From: Aquimarina latercula DSM 2041
GTDB taxonomy: Bacteria; Bacteroidota; Bacteroidia; Flavobacteriales; Flavobacteriaceae
Assembly (NCBI RefSeq): GCF_000430645.1
Contig: NZ_AUMK01000004.1
Coordinates: 434,001 to 498,000 of the forward strand
Length of the DNA: 64,000 nt
Reading direction: 5' to 3'
In this document: in pieces, positions 17,265 through 26,324 of the stretch
How positions within the stretch are numbered: the stretch's first letter is position 1
Layout: each line of letters starts with the position of its first letter
Made by a program: the position numbers and the translations under genes
Notes under the pieces: model-generated
Told to the model about the DNA's origin: nothing
Database searches by the model: none
Seen by the model: the letters and a program-made list of their open reading frames with translations, nothing else

Positions 17265-18071
17265 TCAATGTTCATTAAAAAGTAACATTGGAATATCTTC
17301 TAATTCTTCTCTAGTAATTTTTTCTCCTGTATTCGGTGGTTTTACTTTAAAGCCATCTAGTGTATAAAGTATTCTATCTATAACGATAACTGCATCGTCC
17401 TCCACCACTTTTACTATTAATCCCGGTAAGCCCCAATATCCAGCTGGACCAAATGAACTATCTATATCTTCTGTATACCATACTTCTACAGGTTTTTGGT
17501 TTTTAGTAGTATATACCCCGTAAGATCCGGTAAATTCTTTTTTTAACGATTTAAACAATAATGCTTTTTTACAAGTATACCCAAACATTTTTTTGGTTTC
17601 ATTGGTTTTTTTCCAATTTAATTTAGATAACTTTTCTTCAATTAAATATTCTTTTCCATACGCATATTCAACACTTGATTTTTTCTTTTTACGCTTGTTG
17701 ACATACACAACTTTATACTCTTTTTCTGATGTTTCTCTACTTATAAAAACTCGCTTACCTCCTTTCCCATAAGTAACTGAATTATTTATTGTGTCATTAT
17801 ATTGTCGTTCTACAGGATAATAGATTGACTTACTACCATCTATTCTTAGTACACTATTGTATTGATAACTTTTCAATTCATTACTATGGTCTTTGGCTTT
17901 ATCTCTTATCAAGGACATATCATCCTCTGTCCTTGGAATAATATCTAACATAGAAGATCTTAACTGCCTATAATTCGCTTTTCTGACTTCGTTATAGAAA
18001 ACGGTAAATTCTTGCGCATAATTCCCTACACACATAAATAGAAAAATTGATAATAGAAGTGTAATTTTCAT
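17265..18071 (-). CDS. GLPGLI family exported protein (paralogue 3)
   Basis: A 268-residue secreted protein. The start at 18071 gives the signal peptide MKITLLLSIFLFMCVGNYAQ; a longer frame to 18089 adds six residues. The motif reads GYWGLPGLIVKV. It shares ITREELEDIPMLLFNEH at the C-terminus with the other two but is otherwise the most diverged member. It is first in the minus-strand series, divergent from a TonB-dependent receptor, and has a large perfect hairpin just upstream. Confidence 0.9.
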   Translation of the reverse strand: MKITLLLSIFLFMCVGNYAQEFTVFYNEVRKANYRQLRSSMLDIIPRTEDDMSLIRDKAKDHSNELKSYQYNSVLRIDGSKSIYYPVERQYNDTINNSVTYGKGGKRVFISRETSEKEYKVVYVNKRKKKKSSVEYAYGKEYLIEEKLSKLNWKKTNETKKMFGYTCKKALLFKSLKKEFTGSYGVYTTKNQKPVEVWYTEDIDSSFGPAGYWGLPGLIVKVVEDDAVIVIDRILYTLDGFKVKPPNTGEKITREELEDIPMLLFNEH

Positions 18072-18095
18072 AAAGATATTTGTGTACAAAAAGCA

Positions 18096-18138
18096 AAACT
18101 AAGAAATTAGTTGAATGATTCAACTAATTTCTTAGTTT
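18096..18138. promoter_or_regulatory. 20-bp perfect inverted repeat between divergent genes
   Basis: AAACTAAGAAATTAGTTGAA (18096-18115) is followed after 3 bases by its exact complement (18119-18138). It begins 25 bases upstream of the GLPGLI start at 18071 and lies about 130 bases before the receptor start at 18270. There is no gene ending here, so it is not a normal terminator. It could be an operator or a hairpin in the 5' leader of the minus-strand transcript. Confidence 0.6.
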
Positions 18139-18269
18139 ATTTTATTATTATCATTTTTCCCGCAAACAACATTCCATCCTATTATTTCGACAGTTGAGTT
18201 ATATTCAATTTTATCATCTGCTTTTTTGCTTCAATTTTGGGGTATCAATTAAAAACAACAAAAGAACAG

Positions 18270-20423
18270 ATGAAATCATTACTAACCATAATTTTATTAC
18301 TCACCATATCATTTTTACATGCGCAAACTACCATTTCAGGAACCGTTACAGAACCATCTGGCGCTCCTATTCCTGGGGCTAATATTTATTTAGAAGGCAC
18401 CTACGATGGAGCATCATCAGCGGATGATGGTACATTTACTTTTACCACCTCAGAAACGGGAGAACAAATGTTGGTTGTCTCTTTTCTTTCTTTCGAAACA
18501 TATGTGTTCAATGCCTCTGTAAACAAAATGAAAGATCTAAAAATAGTACTAAAAGAAGATGTAAATTCTTTAGGAAGCGTTATTCTTAACGCAGGTACTT
18601 TTTCTGCAGGAGACAATAGTAAAGCATCAGTATTGACTCCCTTGGATATTGTTACTACCGCAGGAGCAGCCGGAGATTATATTGGTGCCTTCCAAACCTT
18701 ACCAGGAACATCTACTGTGGCAGAAGATGGTCGACTATTTGTAAGAGGTGGTGATGCTAATGAAGCTAATGTTTACATTGATGGTTTAAGAGTCTTTCAA
18801 CCTTTTTCAGCAACAGCTAATAACATTCCTACTCGTGGTCGTTTCTCTCCTTTTCTATTTAAAGGCACCAACTTTTCTACAGGTGGGTATTCTGCAGAAT
18901 ATGGAGATGCTTTATCTAGTGTATTACTTTTAAATACCATTAATGAACCAGAACAAGAAAAAACAGATTTATCTTTTATAACTGTAGGTCTTGGTGTAGG
19001 AAACACACAAAAATGGGAGAAAAATTCCTTAAGTATCAACGCATTTTACCTTAATCTAAAACCATATCAGGAAATCATTTCTCAACGTGTAGATTGGATT
19101 AAACCTTTCGAGTCACTGTCCGGTGAAGCTGTTTATAGACATCAATTTAATAATGGTTTATTCAAATTATATGGAGGCTTAAATTATGCTGATTTCCAAT
19201 TAATTCAGGAAGATATTAACAGACCTGCAGGAATAAACTTTGGACTTACTAATAGAAATCTATATCTAAATGCCTCTTATAAAGGTGATCTAAGAAATGA
19301 TTGGACATTAGCTACTGGAGCAAGTTTTGCAAATGACCACAATGACATAAAAATTGAAGAAACTAATGTTGATAATGATGACAATAGTGCACATCTCAAA
19401 ATAAAACTAAGAAAAAGATTTAGCAACCGATTTAAACTAAGTTTTGGAGCAGAACAATTCTTAGGTAATTTTAAAGAAGAAGCAAATGCTCAATCCTTTG
19501 GGAATTTTCGGAGTAGTTTTAGAAATAACAGTACTGCTGCTTTTTCTGAAGCTAATGTATTTTTCAATAAAAAATTAGCAATGCAAGTTGGATTACGAGC
19601 TACTCACAATGCTTTACTTGATGTTACAAAGATATCTCCTAGGGCTTCTTTAGCGTATAAAATTGCAGATAAATCTCAAATTTCTTTAGCATATGGAGAT
19701 TTTTATCAAACACCTCAGCAAGATGTGCTTAAATATAATAGTGCATTAGGCCCAGAAAAGTCATCACATTATATTCTTAACTACTTATACCAAAATGATG
19801 GAAGAACATTACGGGCAGAAGGGTATTATAAAAGCTACAACAGTTTAGTCAAATTCGATACTGACTTACCAGAATTTGATAGTTTTTACAACAACAATGG
19901 AGATGGATATGCAGCTGGATTAGACCTTTATTGGAGAGACAATAAATCTATTAAGAATTTCGAATATTGGGCGAGTTACTCCTATTTGGATACAAAGAGA
20001 AATTATAGAAATTACCCAGAACGTGCTACTCCAAATTTTGCCGCAAAACATAATCTATCTGTAGTTGGAAAATATTGGGCTAAAGATTGGAAATCTTTAA
20101 TCAGTGCTACCTATAATTTTGCTTCTGGACGTCCATACACAGATCCAAATACTATTAACTTTTTAGGTGAAAAGACAAGAACATTTAATTCTTTAAATAT
20201 GAGTTGGGCTTATCTAATTAGTCAACAAAAGATTTTATTTGTATCAGTATCTAATGTACTAGGTTTTGACAATGTATTTAACTATCAATACGCCAATACT
20301 CCTAACATTAATGGTGATTTTGCTAGACGTGCTATTAGACCAACTGCTGATCGTTTCTTTATAGTCGGTTTCTTTTGGACAATCAGTGATAATAAAAACG
20401 ATAATCAATTGGATAATCTGTAA
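18270..20423 (+). CDS. TonB-dependent receptor with carboxypeptidase-like domain
   Basis: A 717-residue outer-membrane receptor. The start at 18270 gives the signal peptide MKSLLTIILLLTISFLHAQ; the longer frame to 18237 is not preferred. A carboxypeptidase-regulatory-like domain follows (TISGTVTEPSGAPIPGANIY, about 20-105). The plug (about 115-230) has FQTLPGTSTVAEDGRLFVRG and NEANVYIDGLRVFQPF. The barrel is shorter than in SusC proteins and there is no SusD partner. It is divergent from the GLPGLI genes and is followed by a small TPR-like protein. The substrate is not evident. Confidence 0.92.
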   Translation: MKSLLTIILLLTISFLHAQTTISGTVTEPSGAPIPGANIYLEGTYDGASSADDGTFTFTTSETGEQMLVVSFLSFETYVFNASVNKMKDLKIVLKEDVNSLGSVILNAGTFSAGDNSKASVLTPLDIVTTAGAAGDYIGAFQTLPGTSTVAEDGRLFVRGGDANEANVYIDGLRVFQPFSATANNIPTRGRFSPFLFKGTNFSTGGYSAEYGDALSSVLLLNTINEPEQEKTDLSFITVGLGVGNTQKWEKNSLSINAFYLNLKPYQEIISQRVDWIKPFESLSGEAVYRHQFNNGLFKLYGGLNYADFQLIQEDINRPAGINFGLTNRNLYLNASYKGDLRNDWTLATGASFANDHNDIKIEETNVDNDDNSAHLKIKLRKRFSNRFKLSFGAEQFLGNFKEEANAQSFGNFRSSFRNNSTAAFSEANVFFNKKLAMQVGLRATHNALLDVTKISPRASLAYKIADKSQISLAYGDFYQTPQQDVLKYNSALGPEKSSHYILNYLYQNDGRTLRAEGYYKSYNSLVKFDTDLPEFDSFYNNNGDGYAAGLDLYWRDNKSIKNFEYWASYSYLDTKRNYRNYPERATPNFAAKHNLSVVGKYWAKDWKSLISATYNFASGRPYTDPNTINFLGEKTRTFNSLNMSWAYLISQQKILFVSVSNVLGFDNVFNYQYANTPNINGDFARRAIRPTADRFFIVGFFWTISDNKNDNQLDNL

Positions 20424-20516
20424 TACAATTCATCTCAAAAAAACTACAGTTCGGTATTATTTAATTCCAAAACACACCTTATTAAAGGATCTTTACAATG
20501 TAAAACAACCAATACT

Positions 20517-21140
20517 ATGAAAACATTAATTATTATACTTAGCATTTTTACAATTACAACTACCACTGCTCAATCGGCCTACGAAAAAGGAATGGGAAAA
20601 GCTTTTGAACTTTGGGGACAACAAAAAAATGATGAAGCTGCCAATTTATTCGAAAGAATTGGTAAAGCAGAAAAAGACAACTGGCTTCCATTTTACTATG
20701 CTGCTCAGATCCATATTGTAAAGACGTTTGGAACTAAAAATGCAGAAGAAGTAGAATCTCGTCTTACAAAAGCCCAAGATTACCTTAATCAAGCCAAAAC
20801 TTTTTCTAAGAATAACGCAGAAATCCTAATTATGGAAGCAATGTTAAATACTGCATATGTGGTATATGATGGAGCAAAATATGGAATGACACATTCTGCT
20901 AAAGTGGAAGAATTATATCAAAAAGCAAAGATTATTGAACCTGAAAACCCAAGAGCAATATTATATCACGCAGAATGGCAAATGGGAGCAGCAAAATTCT
21001 GGGGTAAAGACCCAAAAGCCTTTTGTTCTGAGATAGAAAAAGCTATCTTGTACTTTGATACGACGTCTTCTGCCATACCTTTTTATCCAAGTTGGGGAAA
21101 AGATCAGATAGCAAGAATACAAGAAAATTGTAAGTCATAA
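20517..21140 (+). CDS. Exported TPR-like protein
   Basis: A 207-residue protein with a signal peptide ending near TTTTAQS. The mature part is alpha-helical with TPR-like pairs (KAFELWGQQKNDEAANLFERI, LPFYYAAQIHIVK, AEILIMEAMLNTAYVVY, PRAILYHAEWQMG). Similar small proteins often follow outer-membrane receptor genes in flavobacteria. It lies 21 bases before the LytS-type kinase gene and may be transcribed with it. No enzymatic motif is seen. Confidence 0.85.
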   Translation: MKTLIIILSIFTITTTTAQSAYEKGMGKAFELWGQQKNDEAANLFERIGKAEKDNWLPFYYAAQIHIVKTFGTKNAEEVESRLTKAQDYLNQAKTFSKNNAEILIMEAMLNTAYVVYDGAKYGMTHSAKVEELYQKAKIIEPENPRAILYHAEWQMGAAKFWGKDPKAFCSEIEKAILYFDTTSSAIPFYPSWGKDQIARIQENCKS

Positions 21141-21161
21141 ACAAAACAATATTTAGCATAT

Positions 21162-22523
21162 ATGAATACCCGAAAAGACATAAAGTTTATTGCAATTGTT
21201 TCTCTAGTAATTTCATTAGTAGTTGCTGTATTAAATTTATTAACTAATGGTTTTAAATTCGAAGAAGTTTTTACGGTCTCTTGGTTTGGAATTAACTTTA
21301 TGTATAGTTTCTTTTTATGCTATATAAACACATTATATTTTCGATTCATCAATTATAAATTCGAATGGAAAAATAAAGGAGTTAAAAGAATAGTAATTGG
21401 TGCAGGAGGTTCCATTATTATCACTATGATAGGGTTTGCAATTTGTGAATTTATAGCAGCGGTTATTATTCTAGAAAGACAAACTGTCGAGGAGTTTTTA
21501 GCTGACCAATCATTTAAAGATTATATTTTCCCTTTATTATTTACTACAGTAATTTCCTTATTCTTTCATGCAATGTATTTCTACAAAGCACTACAAGAAA
21601 AAAAGGTAACTGAACAAAAAATAATCGCAGGAACAGCGTCAGCAAAGTTTGATGCACTAAAAAATCAGCTTGATCCGCATTTTTTATTCAACAGTTTAAA
21701 TGTGCTAACATCTTTGATAGATGAAAACCCAAGAATGGCTCAGAAGTTTACCACTTCCTTATCTAAGGTGTATCGATATGTTTTAGAACAAAAAGATAAA
21801 GAACTAGTAACTGTAGATGAAGAATTAAAATTTGCAAAAACATATATGACCTTACTAAAATTAAGGTTTGAGGATAGTATCATTTTTGAAATGCTAGAAT
21901 CTGCAGGTAATTCTGAAGCAAAGGTAGTACCACTATCATTACAGATTTTATTAGAAAATACGATCAAACATAATGTAGTTATGCCAGATAGACCTCTACA
22001 TATAAAAATTTATGAGGACGATGGTTTTCTAATTGTAGAAAACAACTTACAACCTAAAGAAGTTATAAAGCAAAGTAGCGGAGTAGGTTTAGGAAATGTG
22101 CAACAACGATACGGATTACTAACTAAAAGAGAGTTTTCGGTATTCAAGACAGAAACGGCTTTCATTGCAAAGCTTCCAATATTAACAAAAAAAATAACAT
22201 CAATCGATATGACAGCATCACAGAATATAGAAATCGTTAAAGATTTAAAATATAAAAGAGCGAAAGACAGAGTTAAAAAAATGAAAGAATTCTACGGAAG
22301 TCTAACAGCATATTGCATCGTAATTCCTTTTTTAATATTCATTAATTACAGAACTACTGGTTTTGGCCTTCCTTGGTTTATTTTTCCGATGGCCGGATGG
22401 GGATTAGGATTACTTTTCCATTATGCAGAGGCTTTTGACCATCATCCAATATTTGGTAAAGATTGGGAGAAGAAAAAAATTAGAAAATATATGGACGAAT
22501 CTAATCGAAGAAATTATGAATGA
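21162..22523 (+). CDS. LytS-type sensor histidine kinase with C-terminal 2TM domain
   Basis: A 453-residue membrane kinase. Four hydrophobic helices lie at about 9-29, 42-62, 77-102 and 121-142. The His_kinase domain has the phospho-acceptor His173 in LDPHFLFNSLN. The ATPase part follows, with LLENTIKHNVV (N box) and GVGLGNVQQRYG. After this the protein carries a fused 2TM domain (about 363-450), RVKKMKEFYGSLTAYCIV then MAGWGLGLLFHYAEAF and DWEKKKIRKYMDE. The same domain is repeated in the next five genes. Its partner is probably the LytTR regulator at 25445. The stop overlaps the next start by 8 bases. Confidence 0.92.
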   Translation: MNTRKDIKFIAIVSLVISLVVAVLNLLTNGFKFEEVFTVSWFGINFMYSFFLCYINTLYFRFINYKFEWKNKGVKRIVIGAGGSIIITMIGFAICEFIAAVIILERQTVEEFLADQSFKDYIFPLLFTTVISLFFHAMYFYKALQEKKVTEQKIIAGTASAKFDALKNQLDPHFLFNSLNVLTSLIDENPRMAQKFTTSLSKVYRYVLEQKDKELVTVDEELKFAKTYMTLLKLRFEDSIIFEMLESAGNSEAKVVPLSLQILLENTIKHNVVMPDRPLHIKIYEDDGFLIVENNLQPKEVIKQSSGVGLGNVQQRYGLLTKREFSVFKTETAFIAKLPILTKKITSIDMTASQNIEIVKDLKYKRAKDRVKKMKEFYGSLTAYCIVIPFLIFINYRTTGFGLPWFIFPMAGWGLGLLFHYAEAFDHHPIFGKDWEKKKIRKYMDESNRRNYE

Positions 22524-22860
22524 TAATGATAAAAGAAAAGCATATAACAGTGCTAGAAAAAGGGTCAAGGAGGAACGAAGTTTTTTTTCACACGTCGCAG
22601 TGTATGTGGTAATGAATATAATAATCATAATTTTTAAAATAAAAATTGGAGATTATGTAAATAGTGAAAATTATGACAATTACCTGCCATGGAATCTATT
22701 TAGTGCTCCGATATTATGGGGAATTGGTTTACTGGCACACGGATTATGGACATTCAGAGGAAAAAATGGATTAGGAAAATTATTTAGTAAATCCATCTTT
22801 GGTAAAGAATGGGAAGAACAAAAGATTGAAGAATTTATGAACAAGAAGAATGACATCTAA
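22516..22860 (+). CDS. 2TM domain protein (tandem copy 1)
   Basis: A 114-residue membrane protein. The start at 22516 overlaps the kinase stop; a longer open frame to 22423 lies inside the kinase gene and is rejected. Domain layout is the family's: a charged helix (KAYNSARKRVKEERSFFSH), one hydrophobic helix, a short outside loop, a second helix with APILWGIGLLAHGLWTF, and a charged end with GKEWEEQKIEEFMNKK. Function of the 2TM domain is unknown; its fusion to the kinase next door suggests a role in sensing or kinase control. Confidence 0.88.
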   Translation: MNDNDKRKAYNSARKRVKEERSFFSHVAVYVVMNIIIIIFKIKIGDYVNSENYDNYLPWNLFSAPILWGIGLLAHGLWTFRGKNGLGKLFSKSIFGKEWEEQKIEEFMNKKNDI

Positions 22861-23191
22861 ACAAATGGAAAATTCTGAATTACATAAAAGATATTCTAAA
22901 GCAAAAAAGAGAGTTCAAGACGAACGATCTTTTTTTACACACCTTGCCTTGTATATAGTAATTAATATGGTGATTACTTATATAATTTTACAACTAAAAC
23001 ACCATATATATGACGGATATTTATTTTTAAACCTAATTAGTTCTCCTATCATTTGGGGAATATTCTTACTTGGACACGGGCTATGGGTTTTTGGAAATAA
23101 AGATGTATTAAGAAAAGCATCAAAACCATCTTTTTTAAGCAAGAAATGGGAAGAAAAAAAGATTGAAGAACTAATGCAAGAAAATAACTAA
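22850..23191 (+). CDS. 2TM domain protein (tandem copy 2)
   Basis: A 113-residue member of the series. ATG at 22850 overlaps the previous gene by 11 bases; ATG at 22865 is an equally good start and gives an N-terminus (MENSELHKRYSKAKKRV) more like its neighbours. Signature segments are DERSFFTHLALYIVINMV, SSPIIWGIFLLGHGLWVF and KKWEEKKIEELMQE. Together with the other copies it forms a tight cluster with gaps or overlaps under 50 bases. Confidence 0.87.
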   Translation: MTSKQMENSELHKRYSKAKKRVQDERSFFTHLALYIVINMVITYIILQLKHHIYDGYLFLNLISSPIIWGIFLLGHGLWVFGNKDVLRKASKPSFLSKKWEEKKIEELMQENN

Positions 23192-23208
23192 TTCAAAAAA
23201 AATATAAC

Positions 23209-23523
23209 ATGGAAAACTTAGAACGACAAACAAAATATAGAAGAGCAAAAAAGAGAGTCCAAGAAGAAAAAGGTTTTTATAGCCATTTTACAGCGTATGT
23301 AATTGTAAATGTTTTTCTACTTCTGATCAACTCAGATTTCATAGATGAAGGATTTAATAATTGGCTAAATTGGAATTTATACATTACTCCATTTTTCTGG
23401 GGAATTGGTTTATTCTTTCACTGGGTGAAGGTTTTTAATCCTAACATAATTTTCAGTAAACAATGGGAAAAACGAAAAATCAAAGAACTAATGAATGAAG
23501 ATAACACTATAGATTATCTATAG
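23209..23523 (+). CDS. 2TM domain protein (tandem copy 3)
   Basis: A 104-residue member. It reads RAKKRVQEEKGFYSHFTAY, then a first helix, NNWLNWNLYITPFFWGIGL in the second half, and KQWEKRKIKELMNE at the end. It is closest to copy 4: both have the W-N/H-LYIT..WGIGL loop and end with KELM. The gap to the previous gene is 17 bases. Confidence 0.88.
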   Translation: MENLERQTKYRRAKKRVQEEKGFYSHFTAYVIVNVFLLLINSDFIDEGFNNWLNWNLYITPFFWGIGLFFHWVKVFNPNIIFSKQWEKRKIKELMNEDNTIDYL

Positions 23524-23572
23524 TGATCAAAATCATTAATCAAAAAACAACAACAATCTAAAACTATTCATT

Positions 23573-23887
23573 ATGCAAGACTATGAAGAAAAAGACAGAT
23601 ATGAACTAGCTAAAAAAAGAGTGGATGATGAACGAGGTTTTTATACACACCTAACGTTTTATATTGTTATTAACATAGTTATATTAATCATCAACACTAA
23701 TTCGGACAATCAAGGATTTAAAAGCTGGTCACAATGGCACTTATACATTACTCCTGCACTTTGGGGAATAGGGTTATTGTTTCACGGATTAAAAGTCTTT
23801 AAACGTAATTTTATTTTTGGAAAGAACTGGGAAGAACGAAAAATCAAGGAACTAATGGACGAAGAAGATACACCAGATGTATCATAA
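23573..23887 (+). CDS. 2TM domain protein (tandem copy 4)
   Basis: A 104-residue member, same length as copy 3. Segments: ELAKKRVDDERGFYTHLTFY, SWSQWHLYITPALWGIGLLF, and KNWEERKIKELMDEED. The pairwise likeness to copy 3 points to a recent duplication within the cluster. The N-terminus MQDYEEKDRYELAKKRV lacks a signal peptide; both ends should face the cytoplasm. Confidence 0.88.
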   Translation: MQDYEEKDRYELAKKRVDDERGFYTHLTFYIVINIVILIINTNSDNQGFKSWSQWHLYITPALWGIGLLFHGLKVFKRNFIFGKNWEERKIKELMDEEDTPDVS

Positions 23888-23922
23888 CATCAATCAAAAC
23901 TAACACTAAAAAACTAATCATC

Positions 23923-24228
23923 ATGAAAGATTTCGAAGAACAAAAAAGATACGAACGCGCAAAAGAACGAGTAGACGAATTAAAGAAATTTTACAATAAC
24001 CTATTTTCCTATGTTATTGTTATAGGTTTCTTAGCTGGTCTAAATTACTATCAAAATGAATGGCGTTATGCCTGGTTCTTATGGGCTGCATTTGGTTGGG
24101 GAATCGGTTTAGCTTTCCACGCTGTTAAAGCATATAGAATTAATCCTATGTTTGATAAAGATTGGGAAGAACGTAGAATCAGAAAATACATGGATGAAGA
24201 AGATAAAGAAAAGCAACTTTGGGAGTAA
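23923..24228 (+). CDS. 2TM domain protein (tandem copy 5)
   Basis: A 101-residue member. It reads ERAKERVDELKKFYNNLFSY, WFLWAAFGWGIGLAFHAVKA and DWEERRIRKYMDEEDK. Its C-terminus (RRIRKYMDE) and its loop resemble the 2TM domain fused to the kinase (KKIRKYMDE) more than copies 1-4 do, so it may be the member most closely related to the fused form. It is the last of the series, 63 bases before the amidohydrolase gene. Confidence 0.88.
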   Translation: MKDFEEQKRYERAKERVDELKKFYNNLFSYVIVIGFLAGLNYYQNEWRYAWFLWAAFGWGIGLAFHAVKAYRINPMFDKDWEERRIRKYMDEEDKEKQLWE

Positions 24229-24291
24229 ATTATGCTCTTTCTATATTGTTTATATAATCCAATTTTGATAATGAAATTAAAGTAGGTAAAA

Positions 24292-25431
24292 ATGAAAACA
24301 CTCATCCATCTTATTATTATATTTTTTATAGGTTTACTTAATGCTCAAGAATCTTTTATCATTAGAGATGTAACTATTTTTGATGGTGATAAAGTGATCC
24401 CAAAAACATCCATTCTTGTAGAAAATGGAACTATCTCTAAAGTTGCCAAATCAATAAATCACAAGACTACTGTTATTGATGGAAATGGTAAATTTTTAAT
24501 GCCTGCAATGACTAATTGCCACGTACACGCTTGGGGAGTTCCTATTTTACAACAAGCGGTAGGAGCTGGTGTATTTAATCTATTGGATATGCATGGTGTT
24601 GAGCCATACCAAGGAATGATGAAGACCTATAGAGATTCTACAAATTATGCTCGTTTTTTTGTAGCTGGATATGCTGCTACCGCTCCAGAAGGACACGGCA
24701 CACAATATGGTTTCCCTGTTCCTACCCTAACTAGACCAGAGGATGCAATTAAATATATAGCTGATAGAGTAAAAGCAGGTGTAGACCACATTAAAATAAT
24801 CGTTGAACCATGGAAACCTACATTATCGCACGAAACCGTTAAAGCGATTATTGATGAAGGTCATAAAAACAAAAAAAAGGTAGTAGTGCATGTTTCTAAA
24901 ATGAATGACGGATATCAAGTGCTAACTAATAATGCCGATGGATTGGTACATATCTGGAGAGATACTCCAATGCCAGAAGAGCAATTACAACAATTAGCAA
25001 AAGAAAAAGATTTTTTTGTGATCCCAACACTTCTTGTATCAATAGAAGTCCAAAAGAAACGAAGAAAAAAAACCGCAGAAGAAATTGAACAATTGGAAGC
25101 ATTTTTAAAAAAAGAAGTAAAACGATTATACGATGCAGGAATTCCTATTTTAGCAGGAACCGATCCTCCAAATGTAGATATTAACTATGGAACCGATCTT
25201 TATAAAGAGCTAATCCTGATGTCAGAAGCAGGTATTCCAAATAAAGAAGTTCTAAAAGGAGCTACCTCCTTACCAGCGGATAAATTCGAATTAGGAAAAA
25301 TAGGATATGTAAAAGAAGGGTATATTGCAGATCTTTTATTATTAGATAAAAACCCAATAGAAGATATTAAACATATAAATACTATAGCTTCTATGTGGAA
25401 AGCTGGAAAAGAAGTACAAATAAAAAAGTAA
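24292..25431 (+). CDS. Exported amidohydrolase family protein
   Basis: A 379-residue metal-dependent hydrolase of the amidohydrolase superfamily with an N-terminal signal peptide (LIHLIIIFFIGLLNAQ). The early metal site is NCHVHAWG (the H-x-H motif). Later ligands are likely His in VVVHVSK and in GLVHIWRD, and the final Asp in LAGTDPPN. The C-terminal composite sandwich returns at GYIADLLLLDKNPIEDI. This branch includes imidazolonepropionase-like and prolidase-like enzymes; the substrate cannot be set. It sits between the 2TM genes and the response regulator, an odd place for a secreted enzyme unless its product is part of the signal. Confidence 0.88.
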   Translation: MKTLIHLIIIFFIGLLNAQESFIIRDVTIFDGDKVIPKTSILVENGTISKVAKSINHKTTVIDGNGKFLMPAMTNCHVHAWGVPILQQAVGAGVFNLLDMHGVEPYQGMMKTYRDSTNYARFFVAGYAATAPEGHGTQYGFPVPTLTRPEDAIKYIADRVKAGVDHIKIIVEPWKPTLSHETVKAIIDEGHKNKKKVVVHVSKMNDGYQVLTNNADGLVHIWRDTPMPEEQLQQLAKEKDFFVIPTLLVSIEVQKKRRKKTAEEIEQLEAFLKKEVKRLYDAGIPILAGTDPPNVDINYGTDLYKELILMSEAGIPNKEVLKGATSLPADKFELGKIGYVKEGYIADLLLLDKNPIEDIKHINTIASMWKAGKEVQIKK

Positions 25432-25444
25432 TTATAACCAAACT

Positions 25445-26200
25445 ATGAATGTAATAATAATCGAAGACGAAAAACCAGCTGCTAGGAGATTAGGGCGCAT
25501 GCTAGATGATCTAGATATTAAGATCGATACAATGCTTCATTCTGTAAGTGAATCTATTGAATGGTTTAGTAATAATGAACATCCTGATTTGATATTTTTA
25601 GATATCCAATTAAGTGATGGGTTATCGTTCGAGATTTTTGACGCTATTACAATTAAAAGCTCGATTATTTTTACAACTGCCTATGATGAATATGCATTAA
25701 AAGCCTTTAAGTTAAATAGCATCGATTACCTACTAAAGCCAATTGATGATGAAGAATTAGAAGCTGCTGTAAAAAAGTACAAGGATCAGGTATCACCAGG
25801 TCAATCTATCCAAGTAGATTTTGAAGACATTAAGAAATTGCTAGTCAACCCAATAGATCGAGTATATAAAAAACGTTTTACTGCTCGCGTCGGTCAGCAT
25901 CTTAAAATCTTTTCTGTAGAGGATATTGAATGTTTTTATTCAGAAAACAAAGGAACATACCTTCATACTAAAGAAAACAGAAACTATCTTATCGATACTA
26001 CGTTAGAATCTCTAGAAGATGAATTGAACCCACAACAATTTTATAGAGTGAATCGCAAATTCTATGTAAATATAAATGCGATAAAAGACATTATCTCTTA
26101 TACCAATTCTAGATTGCAAATCAAGTTGAATCATTTTAGTGAGCAAGAAATCATTGTAGCACGTGAACGTGTAAAAGATTTTAAGGATTGGTTGGAGTAA
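25445..26200 (+). CDS. LytTR family response regulator
   Basis: A 251-residue two-component regulator. The receiver domain (1-120) has the acidic cluster EDE at 7-9, the phospho-acceptor Asp53 (FLDIQLSDG), and the conserved Lys98 (YLLKPID). The LytTR DNA-binding domain is at about 145-250 (FTARVGQHLKIFSVEDIECF, FYRVNRKFYVNINAIKDI). It is separated by 13 bases from the amidohydrolase gene and is the obvious partner of the LytS-type kinase at 21162, with the 2TM genes between them. Confidence 0.94.
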   Translation: MNVIIIEDEKPAARRLGRMLDDLDIKIDTMLHSVSESIEWFSNNEHPDLIFLDIQLSDGLSFEIFDAITIKSSIIFTTAYDEYALKAFKLNSIDYLLKPIDDEELEAAVKKYKDQVSPGQSIQVDFEDIKKLLVNPIDRVYKKRFTARVGQHLKIFSVEDIECFYSENKGTYLHTKENRNYLIDTTLESLEDELNPQQFYRVNRKFYVNINAIKDIISYTNSRLQIKLNHFSEQEIIVARERVKDFKDWLE

Positions 26201-26324
26201 GTAAAAAATAACCTTCATTTTTGAAATTAGGATAATATAAATCTGCTTTGTTTAACTCTCAATGATAGATAATATTCTAGAAAACAAAAGTATTGCTTAC
26301 TTTTAGACATACACATCTATCAGA

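Noticed and set aside
22423-22515. N-terminal extension of 2TM copy 1 into the kinase gene
   Set aside because: The extra 31 residues are the kinase 3' end in another frame; the ATG at 22516 gives the family N-terminus.
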